This document shows positions 21,821-33,335 of a stretch of DNA of 64,000 nt, one piece after another (the first letter of the stretch is position 1; each line of letters begins with the position of its first letter). The translations under genes were made by a program, and so were the position numbers. The DNA comes from Hetaerina americana (lineage: Eukaryota; Arthropoda; Insecta; Odonata; Calopterygidae), in assembly GCA_022747635.1 (NCBI GenBank), contig JAKTNV010000265.1:173501-237500 (forward strand). Reading direction: 5' to 3'. Under the pieces are notes generated by a model. The model did not search any database, was not told the origin of the DNA, and saw only the letters and a program-made list of their open reading frames with translations.

Positions 21821-22475
21821 CTAGGATTGATTTATTGCGCCCCTCCATTTCATTCTATTCAATGTCAATTCCCTGAATCCCTGATACCTTCTCTGTTTGA
21901 CGTCCTTAATTTTTCCTATGTACATGTCTCTTGGTCTTCCTCGTGGAATCTTCCCTTTTATATTTCCTCCTATTATATTCCTAATCAATCCATCGTGCAT
22001 CGATGTGTGCCTAGTCCATCTATGTATTCTTTGCCTTAGAGCTCGCCATTCCTCGTTCCTTACTATGTCTGTCCATTTAATCTTCAGCATTCTTCTCCAG
22101 CACCATGGTTCAAAGACTTCTATTCTTCGCTGGTCCACTTTTCTGATGTTCCAAGTCTCGGAACCATAGAGCGCCCTACTCCACGTGGAATTATTGACGA
22201 ATTGCTTCCTTGTTTCCAGCCTTAGGTTCTTTATCATAGCGATTGCCTCTTCTTCATGAATGCGTTCTAGCTTAGGCTAGTATTCTTCGCTTGATATCGG
22301 TCGAACTTTTTCCATCCCATGTTATGCTGCTGCCCAGGTAGATGAAGGATTCCAGTTGCCCTGGTTTCACCCCTCGGATGGTGATATATGCATTTAACTT
22401 CTCTCTTCCACACACAAGGATTGTAGTTTTCTTCTTGTTGATGTTCATATTATATTCCCCCAGTACTTGGTCCAT
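21821..22475 (-). pseudogene. RTE-1 reverse transcriptase C-terminal region
   Basis: Two open frames (22475-22272, 67 codons; 22237-21821, 138 codons) encode the thumb and the conserved C-terminal tail of the RTE polymerase. The YLGSSIT and ALYGSETW...FEPWCWRRM blocks are the same order as in BovB elements. A stop and a frameshift separate the two. The product would copy RTE RNA; as found it is dead. Confidence 0.8.
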
Positions 22476-22845
22476 AGCAGTGAAGAGTTGCTTGCAGGTC
22501 CTCTCGCGTTTCCACCACTACTGCGATGTTATCTGCAAACCGGAGCATGTTAATTTCATGTGCTTCTTTTGCTTTCTCTTCCGGATGTACGTTGAATAGT
22601 GCTGGGGAGAGGTTGCTTCCTTGTCATACTCCTTTGTTTATTTTAGCCCTTTTTTCTTCCATTTTTCGTTTGCATATTTGTAACCTGACTCTTGTAGAGG
22701 TTATGGCTAATTCTTCTATCGTTGTAGTCCAATCCAAAGGCTTATAGTATCTTGAAGATCTTGTTCCATTCGATGTTGTCGAAGGCCTTCTCCAAGTTCA
22801 CGAATGCCACATATAATGCCTTTTTTACATGTCTCATTTTTTCGG

Positions 22846-23157
22846 GGTAGTAGTAGTAGTTTTGAGGGGAGGCGACCGACAGCTAAGGTCATTTGCGCCA
22901 TAGGGGATGGATAGGAAAGGATGAAGGGTGGAGAGAAACCCGGCGTCGGCATTAGCCTACTCTTTACGAAAGGCGCCAAGGGGTCCGCAGTTTAACGTCC
23001 CATCCGACGGACGGCGTACTCACTCAAAGTGCCCTCCACAAAGCACCTCAAGTAGGGATCGAGATACCTCTGAAAAATATTCAACACCGCCGGGATTTGA
23101 ACCCGCGCCCTCAGGGTGGGAAGCCAGTACGTTAGCCCCCGCACCATCTCGATCCCC
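22846..23157 (-). repeat. SINE-C copy 1, full length, inserted in RTE-1
   Basis: This is a minus-strand tRNA-derived SINE. The head near 23157 reads GATCGAGATGGTGCGG. A perfect B box, GGTTCAAATCC, lies at 23093-23103. The body has GGCGCCTTTCGTAAAGAG and GGGTTTCTCTCCACCC-type blocks. The 3' end at 22846 is a CTACTACTAC tail. The target duplication CTCATTTTTTCGG at 22833-22845 and 23158-23170 is perfect. Confidence 0.9.
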
Positions 23158-23599
23158 CTCATTTTTTCGGCCAGGGCTCTCAAGCTTAGAATTGCTGAAG
23201 CCGGGCTCAATGTTCTGTGTTCTTCGCATTTATCTGTTTTCGATTTCTTCGGTGTCATTATACTTTTCTTGAAGTCCTTTGGAATCTTTCCGCTGTCGTA
23301 GCTGTCTTTAATTATTCCATAGAGGGCATCCTTCGCTTTCACCCTGAGTGCCTTGATTATTTCTCCGTTCATTTTGTCAACTCATGGTGCCTTATTGTTT
23401 CTCAGGTCTGCCACGGCTCTTAGAATCCGCTTCTTAATACCTGCGGACCCCGATCGTCTTTACCTATGTGCTTTCCTCTTTAATTAAGCCATCTTCTAGT
23501 GGTTTGGGAGTTTGATGGAGTACTTCAATGTATTCCTTCCATCCATTCCCAATGTCTTCATCATCTATTGGTATTTTTCATTAGCGGTTCGGACGTTTT

Positions 23600-23745
23600 G
23601 CGATTTTGTTTTTCTTTCTCAGGTCAGACTGCAGTCAGAAGAAGGCCTCCGAGAAGGTTGAAAGTTTGAAAGTTCAAACAATCTACAATATGAGTGTCCT
23701 TGTACGTGTTATCTATTTTTTATGTTCTATTGTCCCGTTAATGTT
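23600..23745 (+). repeat. Penelope-like terminal repeat relic with hammerhead-like core
   Basis: CAGAAGAAGGCC near 23636 is followed by a weak stem and TTGAAAG. Then comes GAGTGTCCTTGTACG and TGTTATCTATTTTTTATG, blocks shared with 51985-52060 downstream of a Penelope-like reverse transcriptase. It runs straight into a (TA)n array at 23746. Confidence 0.45.
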
Positions 23746-23790
23746 ATATATGTATATATATATATATAATATATATTATATGTGTGTGTA

Positions 23791-23850
<60 letters not shown>

Positions 23851-23862
23851 CTGTGTGTGTGT
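23746..23862. repeat. (TA)n/(TG)n microsatellite
   Basis: TA/TG-rich array, longest pure (TA)n at about 23790-23846, ending in (GT)n at 23850-23862. Confidence 0.95.
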
Positions 23863-24019
23863 GTAATTGAAAAATATTCGGTCTACTCGTAGAAGAAGTT
23901 AAAATTTAGCATACTTGATGCTTTTTCGTCAAATCCGACTGAGAAATAAGCCAACAGTAAAGAAAAATCTGCACCTCCTCCTGAAGACATCTGGTACCGT
24001 TTGCCAGAGCCTTTAAAAA

Positions 24020-24390
24020 TATACGGGATCGTGTTGGTGCGGTGACTAGCGTACTGGCTGCCCACCCCTTTGGGCCTTTGTTCGGATCTCGTCGTCGGCA
24101 GAATGTTTGAAAAGTATCCCGATTCCTTCCTGGGGTTCCGTGAGAAGAGAGCCCTGAGATTGGTCGATGTCGTCGATCGGACCTTAAACCGTGTGAACCT
24201 GTACCGCATTACGTTGAAAGTAACCCAATGCCCATACCAGGATTCTCTGCCCTCGTTCTTCACCCGTTTCCTGAAAATCCGACCTCTGCCAGAGTGCTAC
24301 GCTATCCCTAATGGAGCAAATGACCTTAGCTTTCGGTCCACTCCCCAAACTATTAGTTCTACATCTTTAAGTATCGATATGGAATCTGGA
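24020..24390 (+). repeat. SINE-C copy 2 (diverged, longer middle)
   Basis: The head GTGTTGGTGCGGTGACTAGC (24029) and the 3' block ATGGAGCAAATGACCTTAGC (24313) match SINE-C. The middle differs from the other copies and keeps a 122-codon chance open frame. The usual B box is altered (GTTCGGATCTCG). Confidence 0.55.
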
Positions 24391-24895
24391 CTCGTCTCTC
24401 TCTCCTCCTCCAATAGTACCTTCTCACAGCTTCTTTAAGTCGCCAATTCAACTTCGAATCTATTACTTATTGTTTTTTCCCTCTTCTCTATCCTGGTCAG
24501 TGGAAATTTCCATTCCCTCTCTCTCTCCCTCCTTCCATTTAATGTGTTCCAGCCCACCTCCCAGCCTCTCCATTTTATCCTCCACCTCCTTCATACGAGC
24601 AGTTCAGGTCCATTCCGCCTCCCCCAGCCTCCCTCCGTCTCCCTCCCCTCCCCACCTCCCTTCCTCCCCCTCCCCACTTGGCCTCGCCCACCCAACCCCT
24701 TTTTCCCTTCCAACCCACGCCAGGCGCTGGCTACGGCCACATCCCACCCCCATCCATTCCCTACCCCTCCCCGACTCTCCCGTAAGGTATAAAGTTTACC
24801 CCAATAAAATGAAAAATAATAGTATCTTTGATCGCTTTCTTTCGTGTCATCGTTCCTTTCCATCCGTGATTTTTTTTATCCCGCCTCCATTATAA
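24391..24895. repeat. Long pyrimidine-rich tract
   Basis: 24470-24785 is almost pure C/T on the plus strand (TCCCTCC, CCTCCCC). Overlapping open frames encode only S/P/L-rich sequence and reflect composition. The tract could adopt triplex or affect replication, but nothing in it shows a function. Confidence 0.7.
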
Positions 24896-26440
24896 TTAGA
24901 TTTAACTACATGGCAACACACGATCATTTAATATGGCTGAATGGTCCGGTGAAATTAATGAATAGTGAAGTTGTGACCGAAACGTTCGCTTTATAACTCC
25001 GAGATAGGATATTGGCCTTAGGAAAGTTTTGAGCATTCGTCGCTAGGTGATATTTTCGTGAAGAAGTATAAGATGGAGTAGATAAAATAATGAGTTTTGT
25101 ATAGTCTAGAAAATGATAAATTAATTCACGAATTCAGTTAACAATTACGTAACGACGTTTTTTCCAAGCAGTGTGGGGATAGAAGTTGATGGTCATCTTC
25201 TTAAATTGGTCACGAGGGAACAAAATCAGCATAAGCGTCCATGCTATTTAAAGAGGAAATGTATTATTCTTCGCATTAAGTTATCTTCCTAGTCATTCGA
25301 TGTTTTATTTAAGTGTTCCATTAAATAAAATGAATCTCCTTTTGATCCAGGGATTTGTGCAGAGGTTCTCACTGATGCAATGTTTTCAAAATAAAACGTT
25401 TTTATATGGCATGTGGGAGCAATCGTTGATTTTGCATATCCAATGGTCTTACCGTTTTCGAAAAGCCTCCATAAAGGTAAAATATGCGCCGATTATGCAA
25501 AAAGTACAACGCGGCGCTCAGGATTCGACTCATGTCATAATATTCTCTCTACTCAATATTTTTTTACTGTGAAGAAGTGTGCCTTCCTTTGCCGATTTCA
25601 GTTCCATAACATCTTCCTTTAATTTATTTTGCTGGAGGAATGTTATCGGGGTATATTTCGTTTATTGCGCTATAATAGTGGTAGGTCGGTTGTTTATGGC
25701 GGAATTCAAATTTTAATGTCCTGGACAAATTCTCTTCGGTGGGTGAGACGAGCAAATTACTTAATAATATTTTTAAACCTGTTAACATTTTCACGCCGGC
25801 GAAATGCGGGTATACGATGCAGCTTGGGTCAGTGGATACATCAAAAGCCTACCTTGACCGGTAGACAGTTCTTAATGTTAATTGTACCCTCTTCCAGTTC
25901 TTTGCAACAAATATTAATGTTTTGCATCTGTCTTATGCAAAACCTTATTTCTCCATTGAAATTAAATGGTGAACCGAATTATTTAATATTCATCCATGTT
26001 CCATCCATACATGACGGAATGAAGGGAGGCGGAAAGTATGTGAATTTGAAAAATGGTGATTAACGAAGTTTCCGAGTAATTACTTAGTCTCATTTGTGAT
26101 TTGGTGTATTTAGTTAGTGTGGGCTTGTAAATGTAGCGGTGCTTAGGCAGTGAATACGTTACAAGCCAGCCTTGATAGGTGGACAACTGACAAATATTTC
26201 ATCTGTCCTGGAAGAAAATTTCAACTGTCGCGAAGATGTGAAACGATTTCTCATTTGCGGCAGCCGTATAAGGTGATTTAGGCTGGACGTGTACATGTGT
26301 GCAGCAGAATCTTGGTAAAGCGTGAATTATTTTCCCTCGTCCAATACTTTTATTTTCTTGAGGTCGGCGGGGTACATTATTTGGTTTCTTCTATCTATGT
26401 AGTTCTAAATTAAGTAGTCGTCGCTTAAATAATCGAGAAT
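24896..26440. other. AT-rich DNA with two RTE-2-like 3' hairpins
   Basis: No gene is seen. CTACCTTGACCGGTAG at 25850-25865 and a weaker CAGCCTTGATAGGTGG near 26165 resemble the terminal hairpin of RTE-2 elements, suggesting very short 3'-end insertions. Confidence 0.3.
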
Positions 26441-26771
26441 GCACCACTCGCACTGGCACCTCCCAAGGACGCCATTAGTGTTGAGGGAACCGCGATTCAT
26501 TCCGTCGTTTACTTCAGAACTGATCGTCGTCTTCTCGCCCTGACTCCAGAGTCATTTCCACTTTCACCCGGCTCGCTCAAAGAGAGTCTCCGCTGTGAGA
26601 TTTCTGTACCCGACTCTCTTCCCTCCCTCCCTCCCGTTTTGAAACGCTCTTCGTCACCTTTGCGATCCAATCCCTTCTCTCCATCTGTCCATCCTCCTCC
26701 CCCTGCCTCCCCTCCATAGCGAGATGATTGTCCCAGCGCCATCCCCATAGCAACGAGCATCTCTCACTCAC
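26441..26771. other. GC/pyrimidine-rich block
   Basis: C/T-rich plus strand with several CpG. Overlapping minus-strand open frames (83 and 75 codons) are G/R/E-rich and look compositional. If the adjoining candidate first exon is real, this is the start of its first intron. Confidence 0.25.
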
Positions 26772-26871
26772 CTTCTCCTCTTCCTTCGTTCGAACCGCCA
26801 ACACTCCTCTTCACCACGATCTGCTCATTCCCCCTTGGCATCCTCCATTCCTCTGACATATTCGCTGCCAT
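26772..26871 (-). CDS. Candidate first coding exon, minus strand
   Basis: An ATG at 26871, directly preceded by an in-frame TAA, opens 33 codons (MAANMSEEWRMPRGNEQI...) that end at GAAG/GTGAGT, a strong splice donor. The product start is polar with no signal peptide. It is not recognised. The -3 base of the start is T, which is not ideal. A minus-strand gene here could run left toward the exon at 9250-9363. The two are not phase-linked without extra exons. Confidence 0.25.
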
Positions 26872-27475
26872 TTAAGACCATCTACACGAAGCCCTGCAAG
26901 CCTCGTGTAAATTGTGTGGCTGGGGGGTGAAGGGTGTATTCCTTGCTGGGGATGCACAGTACTTGTAGAGTTGTGGTCGCTTACCTTGCGTGGAAAGACT
27001 TGTGGTTAAAAAAATCTCCTCAGTCATATTAGGCTATGTAAAATATTTACTTCTGTTACATCAGTGAAGAAGAGACCATCGCCATTACGAGAGATATCTT
27101 GAAATCAAGGACAATATAGATTGCTGACTTTAAAAAAAAAATTCCATCCTTCATTAGGGTTAAATGTTAGCATTTTAGGGGTTGTGTGTACATGAAGTTC
27201 TCTTGTGTTTAACAAAAAGACGAGTCTTTAGCAAAAAGCTTTTGGAACTCCAGCGTGACACATTTGCCCTTAGCGGCTCCTCTAGGGGGTCATATTCCTG
27301 CTTTGCTCCTGAAGTGCCGTTCTTATCCTCCTCCTTGGGTGCTCCTAAGCTTTTTCCCTCCACCCCAATGTCCCTCATCGTCTTCTCCTGCATCCGAGTG
27401 CGTCTCCTTCCATTGCCTCGGTTCGCTTTCCTCTCTTCCCCACTCCCCATATAATTGAATGTGTTTATGTGTGAA
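26872..27475. other. Anonymous, possible 5' region of a minus-strand gene
   Basis: Contains a GCAAG/GTAAGC donor-like site on the minus strand near 26990. The rest is ordinary. 27250-27455 is pyrimidine-rich with chance frames on both strands. Confidence 0.2.
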
Positions 27476-27690
27476 AGGCGTGGTAGCCTAGTGGGTAGAG
27501 TGCTGAGCTACTGACTGGAGGGCCTGGGTTCGACTCCCGGGTAAGTCTCTGGGCACACTCGGCTTCACCTCTAATTTGCGTGATTTTTCGGGTCCCAGAT
27601 CTTCCGGGCAAACCATAGCCGGCCGGCACAGGGAGATGGTTAGGGTTTAATTGCATTATAGGTTCCACTGCACTAATTGCAGTTGAAATG
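27476..27690 (+). repeat. SINE-A copy 2
   Basis: The head is GGTAGCCTAGTGGGTAGAG (A-box region) and the B box GGTTCGACTCC is near 27527. The body TCTCTGGGCACAC and GATTTTTCGGGTCCCAGATC matches the other copies, but the 3' part after 27640 differs from them. No (TA)n flank, unlike most SINE-A copies here. Confidence 0.7.
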
Positions 27691-28330
27691 AATTATTCAC
27701 CGCTCTAGGGTTAAATCTGTTCTCATTGAGGTTAAAAGTATTGCATGCATTTTAAACATTCTTTTCTTCCAACGGAGTTGCCAGGATTTTTCTGTGTCGA
27801 AGAGGCGGTTATCACGATCACAATCATCCGACCCTATTTGGCTTCCTGATCTAATAATCTGTAGCAGTTTTCTTGAAAGCTCACTTTTTTTTTTACAAGA
27901 GTGTGCGTGGAATGGCGCTGAATCCGGGCTCTTTTTGGGCAAATATTGGGGAAGATGGAGGAATTTAAAGAGGGTTTATTAAGAAGTTAAGCCAGCAAAA
28001 TGAAATTCAGTGGGAAAAGAAATAATATTGATCAAGAAAAAATAAAGCGGAACCTAAATATTTGACTGCCTCTCATTTTTAATCTCATAGGTTCGGTTCG
28101 CACGCAGCCTTCCCGATGTCTCACGTTCTCCCACTTAGATTCCCCGACGATCCCACCACCCGCTGCTTTCGACTCATGCGTGCTTCGTAATTTCATTTCA
28201 CGAAGCTCTCTCTGCCTCCTCGTGCATTCTTCTCGCACAGCGAAGGCCGCCGCGTCCAATGTGCTTTTCGTCAAAATATTGTCTCGTGGGTCTTGTTGCA
28301 TTCCTGTTTCCGGCGGAACGATAAAGTCAA
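27691..28330. other. Anonymous, one protein-like open frame
   Basis: A minus-strand frame (28301-28032, 89 codons, open further upstream to about 28346) encodes a charged, R/E-rich segment (AAAFAVREECTRRQRELRE). The block is GC-richer than its flanks. No known domain and no convincing splice sites. Confidence 0.2.
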
Positions 28331-31300
28331 GGCCGGCTTTCTAACAGCGTGCGGTTGAACGGATTCTTTTTTTTTTAAGTATTCCTCAGCGTAGTGAAAC
28401 TCGTGTCTCTCTCTCTCTCTCTTTACAACTCTCTAAACTGTTGTTTTGGCGGAAGGAAGGTGGGAAAGAATGATTTTTCAAGGGCGTTTAGGGTTTCGAT
28501 GGAATAATGTTCGACGTTTTTTTGATCTTAGCTTAAGTTTGATTTCTTTGTCTCGGTGGATGGATGTACGTTTGTTTCCCATAAATACCTTTGGATCATT
28601 ATTTCATAGTCCCGTGCCATTATGATTTAATGCTTCCTTCCTTGCTTCCATTGTTTGTGGTTACGAGGTATTCTTAGGGCTCTTGCTTTATACAGACAGT
28701 GGTGCATTCCATGTTACCACCCAGTAATGAGCGTTGCCATAGTGCTTTGGATCATGAATTGTTCCTCCAAGCTGAGCGCTCACACAAACACTTCTTTTCA
28801 GCGAGACATGAAATGCATTCCAGTATGGATTACATGCATACTTAACTCTGCGCTATGGACATGCTTTAAGAGTTATTGTGTTGCCCGACTAATATGTTCT
28901 CTGGGAGATAGTTATGATTTCCGAGAAACGCATAAGCAGTGAGAGAAACCCGGAGTCTAAGGAGGTAGAAATCGAGGTGAACAAATGGATGCCATTTAGA
29001 TGAACTTTCCTCCTTTTATAATGCTAAGTGCACTCTTGTCAAATTTAGACGATATAACTGGTTCTCGTCAATATTTGCGGACATTGACATCGAAAAGTCA
29101 ACAATTTTTATTCATGCTCTCATGGCAGTAGAGAGAAATACCACCAGAAAGGCTAAGTGATGCAGAAACAAATGTCGTTCTCGCGAAAAGCTGATATCAT
29201 GTGCGGAAAAATATAACAGTTGTAATAGTATTAATATAACAGCACCCGCCTTCTTTAAAAATTATGTTAATGTATTTCTCCCTGTAAAGCAGCCTGAAAT
29301 CGCTTAGTTTAAAAATTTGGCTCCTCAGAAATGCGAGTTCAAAATAAATTTAAGAGCGCGGTAAAACCTTATAGAGTACTTAATAACTTATAAATACGTA
29401 AATAAATACATTCCATTCATATCTGTTCACCAACTACGCTTGAATGAGTGTCACATTAATTTCATCAATCATCATTGAAACGTGAACTAAGATGCCTCGT
29501 GCAATCACAATCGAACCTTCTTAACGAAGAGTCTCAAGAAATTCCTAAGTATTACTTCCCCATCAACGTGTGGTCCTTAACCCTTGCAGTGTAACACCGA
29601 GCATTATTACTGTGTGCGTTACACAGCCACCCGAATAACGATCGGAATACCACTTTGACCGCGAATTACATACGCCAACTCCCTTCTGAATTAGAACTCT
29701 CCCCCCCCCCTCCCCACGTGATACCAGGGGTAGCTCACCCCTCTCTTTTCCCCTATCGTATTGGAGATATTTAATATTCTTATTGGATGAAAAAGGTAGT
29801 GGAAGTGGTTCACTGGTCTCAATCCCGTATCACAGTTTCGTAATTCGCTATCCGTAAGCTCGAGACCATTCGAAATTGAGACCGTTCTGACTTTACACTT
29901 AACCCTGAGTAGGATTATAAAATAGCTGCTGAATTCGGACGACGTGCGTTTTATGGCTTTCTACCTTTGAAATTAAGTTTCGAAGTTTAGTTTTACAATA
30001 GATATAATTTAGTGGTCTGCACGTACAAATGGATAGAGGCAGTGGTTTTAGAAAGGATTATATGCGATTGTTTTTACACAAAGGGGGTATATGCCATAAA
30101 TCTATCGTAAATTACCGCAAAAGGATATTTTTGCTTCTGATTTGAGAATGCCCTGGGAAAGGTACCCGGCTTTTAAATGGCGGGCTTGAGAATGGTGTCG
30201 GTCGGAAAACTAAGGGAAATGCTCAGAAAATATTAATGTCATCGCCTCTTTTGAAGAAATTCCGTATTAGATTTGTAAATTTAATGAACCAGGTTTGATT
30301 GACTTTATAATGCGTCTGAGAACGCAGGTATGTATTTCAAAGAACATCAATAAAACATGCTTCCTGTCGCAGGGACGGGAATTAATGAGTAAAATTAATC
30401 CAGGGAGAAACTAAAATTTTCTATTTTGCCTATACATTTATTTAATGACCTTTTTTGTGTTGATATTTTAAAAATAGAATATAGGAAGCTTTCGAATGGC
30501 GTGGCGATCGCTGCCCAATTAGACTATGTTTAAAAATATTGATTCAAGGACTGAAGCTGAACCTAATTCCTTCTAATCAATTTGTGTTACCAGAAAACTA
30601 GGTTGAAGAGCCGTACTGTTTTGCAATACATAATTGCCCGAAGTGATTTGGTAAGTTGCGTCTATTTGTGTTTCTAGGGCAAATTTAAATTAGAATTCGA
30701 AGCTTTTTTGTGATTAGATGTAAAACAGCTGACTCATTATCTTGACTGCGGGGTGCTTGTATTAAAAAGAAAATGATATATTTTTAAACCTGAGGATTTC
30801 ATCTTTAATTTTCATATTGCAGCCGTGTTTAACTTTTGGCATTGGAAATGTGTCAAGAACGTCGTCGTGTAAAAGATAGTCCTGCCTGTCAGAGTGGGGT
30901 TTTTTCTTCTAAGAGTTAACAATTATTCTCGTAAACTGAAGATAGTCGATGATTTCGTAACAGTTTATTCTTCACAATGTCACCTTAGTTTGCCACAAGG
31001 GTCGATCTCATGTTTGGCTTAAAGCAGTGAACGGTTAAATTGAAAGTAATTACTGGTGGATTTTAGAAAGTGCTTTTTCATTTCTTTCCTAACTATTCCT
31101 TAGGTAATGGAATATTAAACATGCAATAAGTATTGATAAACTAGAATTTATCTGTAGCAGCGATCAATATTTGAAGTCCTTCTAATGCATATTATCTTGG
31201 CCCTGTTAGGACTGAGTAGAACGGAAAACTCTCTTACAGGGGTCAGATGGAAGAAGAGACTCCATAGTCTCAATCGCGCCCCAAAATAAAGACGACTATC

Positions 31301-31600
31301 TATCTATGTATCTATGTAAATCTTTGTGACACGCTAAAATGCATTTGCGCCCATTGGTACGGGGCAATGATACTTAAATATTTTCAATGGTCCCAAACAC
31401 CTTCCTCTGGGTAAGGCTCAAGACGGGAAGCTAGCTAGTACGGAATCTGCATTTAAAAGTGACGACAATGGAGGAGTAAAGATGTCGTACAATCTTCAAA
31501 AATGACAGTCTTGTCCCTGTCACGTAAGGTCCTCTAATATGTAATTTCCTGTTCGATTATGAGGCTCTAGCTGTTCAGGATTTTTTAATGATGGAATATC
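28331..31600. other. Long unique-looking AT-rich stretch
   Basis: No gene or transposon motif was seen. Short simple repeats are (TC)n at 28407-28422, poly-C at 29700-29711 and TATC/TATG near 31300. 30594-30650 has an acceptor, 19 open codons and GTAAGT on the plus strand, but such short combinations are expected by chance. Confidence 0.4.
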
Positions 31601-31604
31601 AACA

Positions 31605-31705
31605 TACATCCCAGCAGATCTGCCCTGAGGATGATGCTCGAGTCGAGCGTCGAAACGTCGGCCAACATGGAACCCCTGACCCGGTGGAAGACTCGAGAAA
31701 ACTTC
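31605..31705 (+). repeat. Hairpin with hammerhead-like core, copy 2
   Basis: CTGAGGATGAT at 31625 leads into a perfect GCTCGA/TCGAGC stem and then GTCGAAACG. The downstream CCCGGTGGAAGACTCGAG is related to the arms of the inverted repeat at 46901-47026. Confidence 0.45.
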
Positions 31706-31940
31706 ATCGTCGCATTAAATACTTTTGAAATTAATTTCGGTCATTTGCAGCCTATTAGCCTTGTCATACTAACCCTCCCTGGTCACATCTTTTGTGCGTT
31801 ACATAACTGTGAAATCTTAATATGACTGGAACAGTAATTGTAAATCATTGAGTGTTTTTGATATGTCAAATGTTTTAATTACTACCTAGGAAATGTAGAA
31901 ACTTCATTTTCTTGTAAATAATTGAGAATTAATAACATTA

Positions 31941-31962
31941 TGTATATATATATGTGTATATA
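31941..31962. repeat. Short (TA)n/(TG)n tract
   Basis: It abuts the 3' end of SINE-A copy 3. Confidence 0.8.
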
Positions 31963-32246
31963 AACCATAAAACCATAAACACAGTAATCAACCCGAAGGT
32001 CGGTTTGGCAGTTGATGGCAGAGTTCACCCAGTACTAAGCCCGACGGCGTGTGAAATTCACACATCAGGGTAGGGGGACCAGTTCCTTTCCCTGTGCAGG
32101 TTATGGTTTCCCAGGAGACCTGGTACCCGAAAAATCACATAGCTTGGGTGGAGCTGCAGGTGCCTAGAGTGCCTCATCCGGGAATCGAACCCGGTACCCT
32201 CCGGTCAGGAGTCCAACGCTCTACCCCCTGGACTACTGCGACCCAC
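31962..32246 (-). repeat. SINE-A copy 3
   Basis: Minus strand, full length. The head at 32246 reads GTGGGTCGCAGTAGTCC, the B box is GGTTCGATTCC (32181-32191) and the 3' end is TTATGGTTTTATGG near 31965. It closely matches copies 1 and 5. (TA)n lies on both sides. Confidence 0.85.
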
Positions 32247-32254
32247 AATTATAG

Positions 32255-32256
<2 letters not shown>

Positions 32257-32306
<50 letters not shown>

Positions 32307-32382
32307 TTATATATATAATATATATATAATATATATATATTATATGTATTATATATAATATATATATGATATATATATAAAC
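32257..32382. repeat. (TA)n array
   Basis: TA-rich array with repeating TATATTATAT interruptions. Confidence 0.95.
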
Positions 32383-32467
32383 AAATGTAGATTTTTAGAC
32401 CATAGAGACCCAAAGAAAGGACACTCACACTATATTATTTGCCGTTTCGACGTCGACGACGCCTAAA
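32383..32467. repeat. Half of a hairpin repeat
   Basis: Corresponds to the left arm of the hairpin at 12522 (TGTAGATTTTTAGACC, AAAGGACACTCACAC, GCCGTTTCGACG). The right arm is replaced by SINE-B at about 32468. Confidence 0.6.
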
Positions 32468-32700
32468 GCTAAAGAATCGGGGCGCTTGGCGACATATTAG
32501 ACCCACGGATCTCAGGGTAAATTACGTTTCCTCGATAGCTCAAGTGGTTAAGAGCATCCGCCCGGCAAGTGGAAAGATCCGGTGTTCGAGTCCCGGTCAA
32601 GGAAATAGTTTTACTCTTGTGATCCGTTCGATTCCGCCTTCCCCACCTCTATTGTGTTCGTCCTTTATGTGTGTTCTTATCCCTTTTCCTTATATCTGAT
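32468..32700 (+). repeat. SINE-B copy 2 (tRNA-derived)
   Basis: The leader from AAAGAATCGGGGCG (32472) is followed by a tRNA-like head with a consensus A box, TAGCTCAAGTGG (32536-32547), and a B box, TGTTCGAGTCC (32583-32593). The flanking TTCCTCGA and TCAAGGAA can pair like an acceptor stem. The predicted anticodon loop lacks the universal T33, so this is a SINE and not a tRNA gene. It ends by a (TA)n array at 32701. Confidence 0.75.
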
Positions 32701-32850
32701 TCTATATATATGAGTATATATATATATACAGGTATATATATATATAATATATATATATATTATATATATATATTATATATTTTATATATATATATAATAT
32801 ATATATATTACTATATATATGTATATATATATATAGTAATTCATAGAAAG
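32701..32850. repeat. (TA)n array
   Basis: Imperfect (TA)n with TATTA interruptions, between SINE-B and the 3' end of an RTE-1 fragment. Confidence 0.95.
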
Positions 32851-33335
32851 TATATATACTTTTAAACTTTTGCTTTCTGTTTTACGTCCTTCTGAATATT
32901 TCCTGTTCTTGTCTCTCTTGGTCTTCCTCGTGAGATCTTCATTTCAATTTTCTCTTCTATTATGTTTCTATGTATCTTACTAACCCATTGTGCCTTAATA
33001 TGTGTGTCCAATCCACCTTATTCTTCCTTGCCACAGATTTATTCATATGTTCCTTTCCTATTCTGCTCTTCTATGTACGTCCTCATCCCTCACTTTGTCT
33101 ATTTAATCTTCAGCGGTCTCGTCTTCAGCACCATGTTCCGAAGGCTTCTATTCTTCGCTGGTCCACTCTTCCAGTGATCCATGTCTCTGATCCGTAAATG
33201 AGTGCCCATGCACCATGCGAATGTTTTGACGGACGGCTGCCTTGTTTGCAACCTGAGGTGTTCTTTGGACATGGTGACTGCCTCTCCTTCACGAACGCCT
33301 CCATAGCTTGAGCTATTCTTCTATTGATTAAAAAA
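32851..33335 (-). mobile_element. RTE-1 LINE 3' fragment
   Basis: On the minus strand, 33335-32866 aligns with the 22240-21830 part of the copy at 21818. The YGSETW region reads ALIYGSETWITGRVDQRRIEA, and a GRPR-like block follows. Its 3' end abuts (TA)n just as in the other copy. Frames are broken. Confidence 0.7.

Larger units (their letters stand above)
21818..23585 (-). mobile_element. RTE-1 (BovB-like LINE), split by a SINE
   Basis: The minus strand carries a long RTE-type reverse transcriptase in broken frames. 23372-23171 holds the pre-palm region (AKDALYGIIKDSYDSGKIP, then PKKSKTDKCEEHRTLS). After the SINE come the palm remains near 22700-22500, then INKKKTTILVCGREK and FIYLGSSITWDGKSS. 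Next are ALYGSETWNIRKVDQRRIE, WCWRRMLKIKWTD and a GRPRDMYI block. The 3' end lies by the (TA)n at 21808. A 312-bp SINE-C (22846-23157) interrupts it with a 13-bp target duplication. Confidence 0.85.

Noticed and set aside
24470..24895. 141-codon plus-strand S/P-rich frame
   Set aside because: Direct result of the pyrimidine-rich tract; the minus strand is open too.
30594..30650. 57-bp plus-strand exon candidate
   Set aside because: Acceptor, open frame and GTAAGT are present, but a segment this short with moderate sites is expected by chance several times in 64 kb.
32521..32610. tRNA gene
   Set aside because: Acceptor and T arms pair, but position 33 is not T in the predicted anticodon loop, and the unit is repeated with leader and tail as SINE-B.
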